Assembly: GCA_003427395.1 (NCBI GenBank)
Contig: BFEA01000171.1
Location: forward strand, 1,284,110 to 1,309,749
Source: Chara braunii
Taxonomy: Eukaryota > Streptophyta > Charophyceae > Charales > Characeae
Reading direction: 5' to 3'
DNA: 25,640 bases
Below the pieces are notes generated by a model. It was not told where the DNA came from and searched no databases. It worked only from the letters and a program-made list of their open reading frames with translations. Both the position numbers and the translations under genes were made by a program. This document shows, piece after piece, positions 8,773 to 17,505 of the stretch. The stretch's first letter is position 1; the number at the start of each line of letters is the position of its first letter.

Positions 8773-9465
8773 GCTGGGGAGGATGGGCCAATAACGGGAG
8801 ATCGGGATTGAAGGGAAATTGCATTGGTGTCCTCGTTTCTTCGTCTTTTTGCGTCGTTTATTTTTGGATGGCTGGATTCAGGGCCGGACAAATCCCGAGA
8901 TGATTGATTGAGTGGTTGTCACGCCGTCGAGCGCGCGAATAATACTGGTTGACGTCGTTCCTTTTCGTTTTCTGTTGTTGGATTTTAGGCGCGGAGACCG
9001 CGCGGGAGTTTTTGCTTCATTCTTTTTGAATTTTCTTTTCGAATTTTGTCGAGCCCCAATGACTCTCGAAATTTCGGACTTTTCTTTCGGAATTCGTCCT
9101 TTTCGTTTTTTTGCATTAGATAGGAATTTTGAAATTTAGGATTTTCTTTTGCCGCGGAGCGCTTTTTGCTTACGCGCTTCTTTTTGCGGCTGGAACAGAG
9201 TTCTGATTAGTCGGCGCCCTTAATCGTACGTGTAACGGTACTTTTGGGCGGGCGCCATTGTAACTGTATCTTTCTTCTTGAACTTCGTCCTTCCCGCTTT
9301 CGCTTTTTCTCTTGTTGTGTCTAGCTAGCCCGCGGACTGCATGCTCGGATCAATGCATGGAGAGAGGCTACGTCCCCCACGCCGCGATCTGGCCATGCAG
9401 AACATAGGCGCTCCTTCTCCTGATCTCCTTTCTAAGTCTTTGCAATTCCGTGTTCTTCGCGCATG
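8773..9465. other. T-rich stretch, no gene seen
   Basis: TTTT, TTCG and CGCG words dominate and no frame shows a motif. A TATA-like CACTATAAATTATGG sits just beyond it (about 9470-9484). It may be untranslated or LTR sequence of a retroelement. Confidence 0.4.
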
Positions 9466-10117
9466 CATGCACACTATAAATTATGGCTGCGCGATTAGAT
9501 AACTCTCTTAACCAGTTGTTGGAAGCTCGGGGAGCGCGATCAGTGAGGGTCGGTTCGCGAGCGAAGTAAGAGGTGAGTTGAAGTGGGAGTCGGCCCAGTC
9601 GGGCGACCCGACGAGCTGATGCTGAACGCGCGGGGTTGACGCGGGCCAAAACGGACTGTGGGCGCGGGCGAACCTGACGGGTGCGGAAGGACCAAGCGGG
9701 GTGACGACTTCGTGGGTTGGTGCGCAACGACGGACTGTCCGCATCGGAGAGAGAGAGAAAGAGAGAGCTGAGGTTGATGGACGTGGGTTTGCAATTTTCT
9801 TTATCTCCTCCTTCATCTTGTATATAAGTTTTGGGTTCGATAAAGGGCGATTCGCCTTTATTTTGTTTTCGGCACCTTTGTCTCGATTTTTTTTTTGCTC
9901 CTATGGGCTTGGATTTCTGTTTCGGGCGATTCGCCCACCTTTTTGCTTTCGGCCTCGTGGTCTTAGCACATGATTGCTTGTAATCCGCTAGGATTCTCCC
10001 GTATTTCGGATATTCTGATTGTATGAATGGATGTCGTACTGTGTGGAAGGAATGAGGTGATTGCCGCTTCTCTTTTCGTTTTCTTTGCTCATACAAGGTA
10101 GTTGATGTTGATTGCAA
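9368..10117 (-). CDS. Basic ORF spanning repeat S, doubtful
   Basis: A 249-codon frame, the longest in this interval, rich in Lys/Arg and Ser. Residues across the S repeat (ADSPSLRTNPRS...SASARRVARLGRLP) match in frame the weaker open frame of S copy 2 (AASPSP...YSAPARRIAQLP, around 17095-17270). The remainder has no match in the window and no recognised domain. The frame may be open by chance in GC-rich DNA; conservation between two copies is the only argument for coding. Confidence 0.2.
   Translation of the reverse strand: MQSTSTTLYEQRKRKEKRQSPHSFHTVRHPFIQSEYPKYGRILADYKQSCAKTTRPKAKRWANRPKQKSKPIGAKKKSRQRCRKQNKGESPFIEPKTYIQDEGGDKENCKPTSINLSSLFLSLSDADSPSLRTNPRSRHPAWSFRTRQVRPRPQSVLARVNPARSASARRVARLGRLPLQLTSYFAREPTLTDRAPRASNNWLRELSNRAAIIYSVHACAKNTELQRLRKEIRRRSAYVLHGQIAAWGT
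9466..9770 (-). repeat. Dispersed repeat S, copy 1
   Basis: The reverse complement matches 17092-17375. Shared phrases include GATGCGG(A/C)(C/T)AGTCCGTCG, CCCGCTT(G/A)GTCC, CAGGTTCG(C/T)CCG, GTCAACCCC, CAGCA(T/C)CAGC(T/C)CGTCGG and a distal AATTTAT(A/T)GTG. In both copies a CT/GA microsatellite sits at the same edge (here GA at about 9748-9768), so the tract belongs to the repeat. Class unknown. Confidence 0.75.
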
Positions 10118-10395
10118 GGCCTTGATGTATGTGTCAATCGCCCACGCATGGAATAACTAACGATTGCGGGGATATTGAATGATTGGATGTATTCAGTGGC
10201 CACGTTGCATCTGCAAACAAAAGCAACCACCCCGTATGAACACGTGTACGTGCGATCCCATCCGCGCGGCCTACACGTACTCACACGAGGTGATTCGCAA
10301 TCGTCGAATATTGGGACAGGCACGAAATTTCCGAACACCGAGCCCATAAATTCCCCAGCCGGGCAAGCACGCACTAAGGAATCCCGCAGCTTCAC
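9771..10395. other. No gene; GGGCGATTCGCC words
   Basis: Mostly T-rich non-coding sequence. The self-complementary word GGCGATTCGCC occurs twice (near 9847 and 9924), each in a similar TTT...TTTTCGG context, suggesting a short degenerate duplication. Confidence 0.45.
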
Positions 10396-11110
10396 AATGA
10401 CAAGATGACGTACTCGAGGGACTCAGATTCGTTGTGGGATCCGGAACATTTCGACCCTTGGGTGAGAGAGTGTCTCAGACAGAGACGCCCGAAATTCCCC
10501 TGCCTAACTGAGAATCGATTGAGCCCCAGGGAGTTTCACTGTGCCACAACTAGCGATCCGAGGTGCCCCGATCTTCCCACTTCGGACAACGCCCACTACT
10601 TCATATCCCCCAGTTTCGTTGTTATCGCTACCAACTTCCCTCATTTCCGTCTCCTTCTCCCGTATCACCAGCTCACGGTGGTTCCGTGGAATTCCATCGC
10701 CCCGTATTGGCCCCGCACGCCTTGTGGAAATTGTCGGCGACGCGGCAACCTGACAAGCCCCTGAAACCAGGAGGCCTAACCCAAACGTGCGACGTGGCCG
10801 CACCCAAAGGCCCGACCCATCGGACTCGCAATCCTCCCGGGCGGGCCTCTCCTCGAACCACCGCCACTAAAACAGGCAGATTGGACGGCCCTGGATGTGC
10901 CGCGCACACCATCTGCCTTATGACCGGAAGCGGTCCGCCCCCTCAACCATATTGCACCCGTGCCCCTAGAATTTTGCCACAGGAGATCTCAGTTCCGACC
11001 TGGGACTCCACCCCCACTTCCCCAAAAATCCTTGGCACAACCCTTTTCGCACTTCCAGGCCCACATTCCACTCCGATCAGGAAGTCGCGCTGGGCGTGAG
11101 GTTTGGGCGC
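10396..11110 (+). repeat. Dispersed repeat R, copy 2
   Basis: Plus-strand copy of the family also found on the minus strand at 1676-2423 and 15430-16100. The alignment to copy 1 runs from an ATGA(C/T)AAGATG phrase at the upstream end to CAGGAAGTCGCGCTGGGC and GTGAGGTT at 11078-11105. It is closer to copy 1 than to copy 3. Confidence 0.85.
10405..10764 (+). CDS. Unrecognised conserved ORF in repeat R copy 2
   Basis: A 119-codon ORF starting at ATG 10405. It shares with copy 1 FDPWVREC, PCLTENRLSPREFHC, SDPRCPD, FVVIATNFP, LLLPYHQL, TVVPWNSIAPY and CGNCRRR. Part of the core (TNFP, PYH, VPW.SIAP) is also kept in copy 3. Cysteine and histidine content is high (C27, C34, C47, C55, then C108xxC111), hinting at metal binding or disulphides, but I know no family with this layout. 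Its end (GNLTSP) is set by a one-base insertion compared with copy 1, so the natural C-terminus may be longer. No promoter or splice signals can be argued. Confidence 0.45.
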   Translation: MTYSRDSDSLWDPEHFDPWVRECLRQRRPKFPCLTENRLSPREFHCATTSDPRCPDLPTSDNAHYFISPSFVVIATNFPHFRLLLPYHQLTVVPWNSIAPYWPRTPCGNCRRRGNLTSP

Positions 11111-11259
11111 CACATGGAAGGCCCGGGGGCACCAGCCTGTAACGCGGGCCGCAAGGGGTGTAGATGAGCAGGATGGAAGGAAGAAGGTTCGGGAAGGTTG
11201 AACAAGGCGGGATGATCAAAAAGCTTCGTTCACTTAAGGTGGTCGATCAAGCCGCGCGC

Positions 11260-11312
11260 AAGTTTGCTCTCTTCCTGCTTGATCCAACACAAGTTTGCTC
11301 TTCCTGCTTGAT
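11260..11312. repeat. 30-bp tandem duplication
   Basis: AAGTTTGCTCT(CT)TCCTGCTTGAT occurs at 11260-11283 and 11290-11312, differing by one CT dinucleotide. Confidence 0.85.
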
Positions 11313-11510
11313 GCTACCAGCCCAAGTGACCACCAATCAACTGGGCCGAAGAACCAAGGAAGGGATCGGACGGAGGGTCTGGAGGACGACGAAGAGGTGC
11401 GCGGAGACAAAGGACAGGAAGAAAGGAAGTCGGCATGCGCGTGCAAAGAGGGGAGCGAGCTTGTGTGGCAAGCAAGAATCAAAAGTGGCCGCACATGCGC
11501 TGATGCAAAG

Positions 11511-11612
11511 AAAACTGAAAAATGCCATCAACCGAAACTTATAACCGTTTCTTTGAAATAAGAAAAACTGAAAAATGCCATCAACCCAAACTTATAACCG
11601 TTTCTTTGAAAC
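11511..11612. repeat. 53-bp tandem duplication
   Basis: Two copies start at 11511 and 11564. They begin AAAACTGAAAAATGCCATCA and end ACCGTTTCTTTGAAA, with one substitution in the matched part. Confidence 0.95.
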
Positions 11613-11869
11613 TCGTGCACGGTGGCTAATCATCCTTTCGGGACTACTTTAAACAAGGTCGGGGGCAATCTCAAAAGATGCATGCAATTAGCCCACAAAA
11701 TTTGAAAACGGACCCCGTTTACTGTACTTAGTCAAGATCCGTTCGTCCGTCGGGGCTTTCTTTGGGTTTTACTCCGAAGGGTACGTGAGGCCGCGAGGTA
11801 CGGAGCTTGGCTTATCACAGCATCGCCCGGGTCACTGTTGTGAAGCTTGCAAGCAAGGTCGACCGCAAA
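11613..11869. other. No gene seen
   Basis: Mixed-composition sequence with no motif-bearing frame. It forms the upstream flank of the SINE insertion. Confidence 0.5.
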
Positions 11870-11882
11870 GAAGCCAGCTTTT
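11870..11882. repeat. Target-site duplication, left
   Basis: GAAGCCAGCTTTT, identical to 12078-12090. It abuts the A-rich tail (T-rich on plus) of the SINE. Confidence 0.85.
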
Positions 11883-12077
11883 TTTTTCTTTTCTTTTCTT
11901 TTTTAATAGGGCGACGGCCTTGAGATATCATCATTAAGCTGACCGGCCCCAGGTAATTCAAAAATAGTTGGTTTTAAAATGTTTACTCATCGACAGGTTC
12001 CACCATCATTTGGATTCGAACACGGGTCTGTATTTTCAACAGTTCATGGGTGTAACCACTGACCTAGGCTCTTGGGT
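11883..12077 (-). mobile_element. tRNA-derived SINE with A-rich tail
   Basis: On the minus strand the element starts at 12077 (ACCCAAGAGCC). It shows a pol III A box (TAGGTCAGTGG, 12066-12056), 34 nt of anticodon-arm-like sequence, then a B box (GTTCGAATCC, 12021-12012). A body of about 100 bp follows, and then an A-rich tail (AAAAAAGAAAAGAAAAG, about 11907-11883). The insertion is bracketed by identical 13-bp direct repeats. The A tail implies mobilisation by a poly(A)-recognising LINE. At about 195 bp it is typical in size. The acceptor stem is not closed, so it is not a working tRNA. The exact parent tRNA is not clear to me. Confidence 0.85.
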
Positions 12078-12090
12078 GAAGCCAGCTTTT
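12078..12090. repeat. Target-site duplication, right
   Basis: GAAGCCAGCTTTT, identical to 11870-11882, immediately before the SINE 5' end (minus strand). Confidence 0.85.
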
Positions 12091-13260
12091 GGGCACCCTT
12101 CGGTTCCACAGAAACAAAGTGACTGATTGAGAGCAGGGAGGTACTACCGTACTCGTGCTCGGTGTCAGAAGGAAGAGGAAAAAAGATGACCTCTCTCCGT
12201 GCAGAATCGTGCTCTGTTGTTATTTCACTTTACAGGGGAGAGGATGAAAAAAAGGACATACCTTTCTCGGCCTCTTGTCTAAGATCGAGTGTAGTCTCTG
12301 TTCTGATCGGTTTAATATAACAGGAAAAAAAACGAGGACATCAAACTTGCAGGGCCATCACACAAAGGGTATGCCAAGTTGTGCTTGTGCCCATCTTGTG
12401 CTCGTGCCTTGAGCAAGCGGAGGCTGTGGAGGCAGTGGCAAAGTGGAGTTGGGAGAGAGGGGGGGAGGGGGGGGGGGTAGGTCGCGGGTAAGAGAAGACA
12501 CCCCCTCTACTTCTCCCACTCTCAGATGACTCTATTCCATTGGTGGGGAGCTGCACCTGCTGGAAACCGGGTCCAGCGTCCCTTAACATTAATCATCGAG
12601 CCAAGTAGGATGTCATGATAAGGCCTTCAGGGGGGTAGGAGGCAACGCTGTCCACTTCGGGCTTTGCCACCGCCACTCGCTTCCCGGGGCCCTGTGATCA
12701 TGATGCCGTGGTTATTGCTGTCTTGCATTATGGCTTTCAGGGGGTTAGGCAGCAAAGCTGTACAGTAGCACCTACTCCACTCACCCTCCGAGCCCCTGTC
12801 CTGTCGTAGCTTCTGCTGTCTTTAGGTCTCCAGGTCTCTCAGCAATGGAAACCAATACATGCTACTATGCATGCTTTTGTCTCTGCGTCTCAGAACAGAA
12901 CAGCGGTAATGACCATTGAGTGATGTACTTACTTTAAGTTACTGGCCAGATGCAATGTTGTTACTCGCTCATAGCGCTCATCCCGTTCTCTTGTCCGTCC
13001 GATTAACCCCCGCACTGCCCGCAGTCTACTGCCATCATAGGAGCTGGCTGCACCAGCCACACTTCGGGTCTCCCACTGCCGGGTGAATTGTTGTGGAGAC
13101 CGTTATGGTGCTGCTCCCCACCCATACACTGGAGCCATCTGATGTAAAAAAAAAGGTGCTCACAACCAGAAGGCTATGCTTTAGCCTTTAGGCAAAAGTT
13201 GTAACCCCTGCTATGTTTTTTTTCCTGTCTATATTATTTTACCGTCTCCCTGCTTCCCCT
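12091..13260. other. No gene; short direct repeats
   Basis: No credible coding frame. A related pair lies at about 12618-12655 and 12729-12764 (TTCAGGGGG, TAGG and CAGCAA/GGCAAC then GCTGT). A G-run (about 12460-12477) and an A-run (13146-13154) are present. Confidence 0.5.
12561..12582 (+). repeat. 22-bp motif shared with 25217-25238
   Basis: TGGAAACCGGGTCCAG followed by CGTCCC here and TGTCCC at 25233-25238: 21 of 22 bases match, 12.6 kb apart. The core has a small stem (CTGGA...TCCAG). Confidence 0.7.
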
Positions 13261-13268
13261 TTGTACCT

Positions 13269-13291
13269 TTTTTTTTTTTTTTTTTTTTTTT
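13269..13291. repeat. T-run
   Basis: Homopolymer of about 23 T. It could be the A tail of a minus-strand retroposon, but no element body can be defined. Confidence 0.8.
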
Positions 13292-13389
13292 CAATGGAAC
13301 ATCTTTCAAGTTCCTTCCCCTTCACTCACCTGTTCACGCATGAAATCGGTCTCTGCCACACCTCTCTTCCCCTAGTCTTGTTGCAGACT

Positions 13390-13560
13390 GCATTGTCTTG
13401 ACTCTTGAGGATGATGGAGGTCAACAACCTGACACGTGTGATCAGTGCCTGGTGAGGATGATGATGAAGGATGTGGACGTGTGTGGTCAGTGCGTGGTGA
13501 AGATCATGATGGACAGACACTAAGTCTTGAGGATCATGATGTACAGACACTTGTCAAGGA
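13390..13560. repeat. Degenerate GATGATG-type tandem repeat
   Basis: Repeating blocks built from GAGGATGATGATG, GTGTGATCAGTGCCTGG/GTGTGGTCAGTGCGTGG and ATCATGATG(G/T)ACAGACACT. The minus-strand frame through it is a His-rich repeat (SVHHDPQDLVSVHHDLHH), best explained by the DNA repeat. Confidence 0.7.
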
Positions 13561-14422
13561 CGACGATATGCAGGGGGGCTGAGGGGGGTCCTCACGAACT
13601 GCAGCTCCCTCCTCTGGGCGTCCAGGCTCCCGCTTCTAGCTCCGGAAGAGCAATGATCTCCACATGGTATAGCTCAAGTCATTCCATGTCACCAACCTCA
13701 CAAGACAAATGACTCACACCTGCGATCTGCCGCCCTTGGCTAGGTAAGGCTCAGTGCGGCAACAGTGGCTGCACAGAGTCGCTGCACAATAGTTTGCTGA
13801 TATGTAACAAGGAGGAGACTCCTGACATCATGATGATAGATAAGGGGGACCCGGCGAGTCAGCGACTCAGCGAGTGTTGGTTGCAAAAGCACCATCTCGC
13901 ATCAGGTACTACTAAGAGGGCCCACTGACGGGAAGGTGATAACGCCATCATGATGATAGTAAAACTCGTATCACCTTCTTCTTCACTTGGTTTCCATTGT
14001 GTAGACTGAGAGTCTCTGAGTAGCATTGAGAAGGAGATCTTTTGACAATGTGGTCGTGCTGCGAAAGTAAATCTCTACTACTGTAACATTGTTCACTTGA
14101 GTTCTGATCAAGTCACTCCAGTGTGTATCATTTGTCTCAGGTGGTGATGCACAGTGCCGGCTCTTTTTTTTTGTCCCTCCACGTTTGTGCTTTCACTTTC
14201 AGAGTTTCAAGTAGCAACTTCGTCAGTGACGAGGGGGGGATCACTGGACCAGGACCTGCTGAGCGAGATGAGGAAGGGTTGGTGTCCGCACTGTCCTTGT
14301 GAAGGGTTAGCAGGGGAGGGTCTGGGATGGGCCTGGCGGGCTGAGAGCGATGTGCAGTGGAGGGTCTGGGATGTGTTTTTTATTCTGTCCGTTGCAAAAA
14401 CATCCATATAGCCGTGAAAATT
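13561..14422. other. No gene; CATCATGATGATAG pair and a hairpin
   Basis: CATCATGATGATAG occurs at 13826-13839 and 13946-13959. Perfect 10-bp arms GAAGGTGATA (13932-13941) and TATCACCTTC (13969-13978) enclose the second copy. No frame shows a domain. Confidence 0.55.
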
Positions 14423-14557
14423 CATATAACGGGCCTCGACTACTACAGTAACTCTCGACTTGTACAAAAGACACAGAATATGGGAATGTATCGTTCCATA
14501 TAACGGGCCTCGATCTACTACAGTAACTCATTTTGCACATTTCGAGAGTTACTGTAG
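14423..14557. repeat. Direct plus inverted repeat, CTACAGTAACTCTCG family
   Basis: CATATAACGGGCCTCGA followed by (T)CTACTACAGTAACT occurs at 14423-14453 and 14497-14528. A perfect 15-bp inverted copy of CTACAGTAACTCTCG (14443-14457) lies at 14543-14557. This terminal-repeat-like arrangement may be a small non-autonomous element. Confidence 0.7.
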
Positions 14558-15310
14558 CGGAGCGAGACCCAATAAAATATGCTAGAAGTACGCTAGAAGG
14601 AAGAATAGTGGTAAAGTCCGAACAGTCTGAACTCTGGATGGCAGTGGATGCCTTGTGTATTGTCTCGTTCCTTGAATGGTTTGAGGTTGTCGTTTTGCTC
14701 CCCGCCTGACTCTGTATTGTCTATCTACGTACTGATTTGATTTTGATGAACTGTCGCAGTGCTGTCGTCTTCTTCCTTTGTTGCTTTTGATGAACTGCTG
14801 CAGTGCGAGAGGGGAGGCTGCTGACTAATGACTACGCCCTTCATCTCCTTCCTCTGACTCGTATAGGCCCAGGAGAATTGGTAGGTAGGTAGTGAAAGGT
14901 TAAAATGAGAGAATAATATAACTCCTTTAAAGGATTAATAGCAAAAATATTGAACCAGGTCCGAGTGTCTGGATCATACCACACTGGCTGCCCCTTGGCT
15001 GAAAAAAAAAAAAAAAAAAAGTACTTCTCCGTTGTGACACCGTTTCATTGAATAAAAAATAAAAAATACGTTTTTGTCATTCTTATGCATTGTTACAGAT
15101 ATTGTTTTTTCGAGTTTCAATGAATTAAACACAAAAGAAAACGGCCAATGACAGCACTCGAGTTGTTTGGGGGGAGGGCAGGCCCACATATTCTGGCCAC
15201 GGCGTTATTGTTGGAAAAAAAAAAAAAAAAAAAAAAAACTGATCAATGTATTCCATAACACGCATAAATCGAGAAATGGTCCAATTTTTTTTCTTTAAAA
15301 TAAATAAATA

Positions 15311-15344
<34 letters not shown>

Positions 15345-15429
15345 TTAAAAAAAAAGAGGCCGTCCTGTCCATATTTCATTGGAATTAGCCTTTAATAAAT
15401 TAAAAAACAAAAAGCAACAGAGGCCGGGG
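14558..15429. other. No gene; A-runs and (AAT)n
   Basis: Holds A-runs at about 15002-15020 and 15215-15238, an (AAT)n/(AAAT)n tract at about 15297-15341, and a short direct pair TTTTGATGAACTG(T/C)(C/T)GCAGTGC near 14742 and 14786. No coding signal. Confidence 0.6.
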
Positions 15430-16100
15430 ACCTTGTGACGCCCAACCTCACGCCCAGCGCGACTTCCTGTTTTCGGAGTAGGAGGGGACCCGGAAGTGCG
15501 TAGCAGGGGTGTGCTAAGGATTTTTGGAAAGTGGGGTTGAGTCCCAGGTCGGAATTGGGATCTCTGGTGCCAAGTTTTCAAGGAGAGGAGTGCAGATGGC
15601 TCAGCGTAGGACCAGTTTCTTGGTTTTGCCCTTCTCAAAGTCAAGCGGCTAGTTTCGCCGGCCTCGTCGCCTGAGGCGGGTTCGTACTCGATGTACGGAG
15701 GGAACACAGTGGGTGTCTCTCTATGTAAACACTTGTCGTCGACGGGTTTCGCAGATCTCAGAATCTGACATGGACGTCCTCAGCCGGAGGCTGTGTTCTG
15801 GGCACAGCCTCGGATCGTGTTGGTCGGACAAATTACGTGGCTCGGTAGGTGTAGTATTGCCGACACTCAGAGCACGGCCTTCGGGGCCAGTAAGGGGGCT
15901 ATCGACTCCCAAGGGACGCCCGTTAGATTGTGATAAGGGGGAAGGAGATAGAATGGAGGGAAGTTGGTTTCAATAGCGGCGAATCCGGGTGTTATGTAGT
16001 TACTGTATTGGTGGTTACGTGTGTCGGGGTAATCGAGATTCGGGAATTGAGTCCGATGAACCTCTTGAAATCTCAGCCACACAGCGGATCGTCTTCAGTT
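15430..16100 (-). repeat. Dispersed repeat R, copy 3
   Basis: Same family and orientation as 1676-2423 but more diverged. Best-kept parts are CACGCCCAGCGCGACTTCCTG (15449-15469), the AAGGATTTTTGG and GAGTCCCAGGTCGGAA blocks (15514-15558), and the ORF core at 15870-16000. The middle third differs strongly. Confidence 0.8.
15867..16082 (-). pseudogene. Fragment of the repeat R ORF
   Basis: A 71-codon frame containing ITPGFAAIETNFPPF, LLPPYHNLTGVPWESIAP. It lines up in frame with the ORFs at 10405-10764 and 1928-2371. It lacks the N-terminal PWVREC and REFHC parts and the CGNCRRR motif, so it is a remnant. Several substitutions in the matched core are conservative (VVPWNS to GVPWES), which hints that the sequence once evolved as protein. 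Confidence 0.4.
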
Positions 16101-17020
16101 TGGCAGGGGTAGGTCAGGAACCTTAAGTTTGATCGGTGGGAAAGTTGTTCGTTTTCCCATTATTCTCGGTACTTAGGGTCTCTTAAACAAGTGAGGCACC
16201 GATCCATTATGGAACGTCGATGTCCATATTTTGCAAGAAGGAATTTACTCATTTATTTTGTTTTACAAGGCGCGGTACGGTCGGGAACGGATCATGCAGA
16301 CACGCGCATGAGAGATGACTGTCGTTCCAGTGGTCATTCATATGCGTGCGTGCACATGATCTGTTCCAACAGAATTCAAGCCAACCTTTTTCGCATACAA
16401 CTAATCTACTCCTATTGTTCTTACGAAGAGATGATGCCTGTATACTCATTGCAAAATATACAAAAGTTCAATGTTATACAAAAGTTCAATGGGCAGAAGG
16501 AAAAGAGAAGGAATAATATTCCCACGCATCAGATGTCAATCGCGTGTGGATATTGCATGAGGAAGATCCAACCCATACTCGGGCACATGCACAAAAGCGG
16601 TTTCTGAACATACTGTAATCTACTGGCTATGCATGCATCTATCTTGACCCAAATTTATTCAGGGAGGTAACTTCTACAGACCTAACGCAAAAATAGACAG
16701 TCGATCGATGTCACATACACAGAAGCATGGGCATATAAGAAGGGGTTGGGTTCCATACATCTTCCCATACATCAGCAGGGCGCCTATTCCATACTCATCA
16801 CAATCCTTTGGCTCTGCGATCGACAACCCTCCACACAAGTCGTTCGAGCAATCAATCAATTCTAGCAATTGTCATACATTCTGCACTAAAAAGGAAGAAA
16901 TGGGGGGGGGGAAAGGTGATCCATACCTCTACCAAAGAAAAGAAAATCCGAGAGTGCCACAAATGAAGATGGCTGAAACCATAAATCAAAATTTTATAAA
17001 GGATGCGAAGAGGTCACACC
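16101..17020. other. No recognised gene
   Basis: The longest frame (16191-16607, 138 codons) has no motif and includes a tandem ATACAAAAGTTCAATG duplication (about 16458-16490). I read it as chance. TGCATGCATC and microsatellite-poor sequence elsewhere. Confidence 0.45.

Positions 17021-17023
<3 letters not shown>

Positions 17024-17082
<59 letters not shown>
17024..17082. repeat. (CT)n microsatellite at edge of repeat S
   Basis: A perfect CT run. Copy 1 of S has the complementary GA tract at the same boundary. Confidence 0.97.
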
Positions 17083-17085
<3 letters not shown>

Positions 17086-17091
17086 TTCTCA

Positions 17092-17375
17092 AGATGCGGC
17101 TAGTCCGTCGCCTTGCACCTACCAACAATCCGAGTTGTCATCCCGCTTAGTCCGAGCATGCAAGGCAGGTTCGTCCGTGTGCCACAATCGTTCACGGCCA
17201 CACGTCAACCCCTCATACTCAGCACCAGCCCGTCGGATCGCCCAACTCCCTACTCACCGTCTTGCTCCTGCTCGTTAGCCGATTTCCTCGACCGCGCTGA
17301 CTACAAAGTTTGATTAGAGAGAGAATTAGTTACAGGTGCAGAATTTATTGTGCTTAGTATTCCCTCAAGATACTC
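17092..17375 (+). repeat. Dispersed repeat S, copy 2
   Basis: Plus-strand counterpart of the minus-strand copy at 9466-9770. The open frame at 17003-17278 starts inside the CT tract and is only partly conserved with copy 1, so I do not call a gene. Confidence 0.75.
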
Positions 17376-17433
17376 GGGATTTCGCTGAAGTGGAGGGGAA
17401 AAGAAAGTGCCTACAATTGCATGGCTGGGCCTT

Positions 17434-17505
17434 GGCGTGGGGGTCGTAGCCACTCTCCACGCATCAATCGGCGTGGGGGTCGTGGCCACTTTCCACGCAT
17501 CAATC
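17434..17505. repeat. 36-bp tandem duplication
   Basis: Unit GGCGTGGGGGTCGT(A/G)GCCAC...CCACGCATCAATC at 17434-17469 and 17470-17505, with two differences. Confidence 0.95.

Noticed and set aside
12000-12080. Functional tRNA gene on the minus strand
   Set aside because: A and B boxes exist but the acceptor stem does not pair, and the unit has a SINE body, an A tail and target-site duplications.
16191-16607. 138-codon plus ORF
   Set aside because: No domain, and it includes a small tandem duplication; probably chance.
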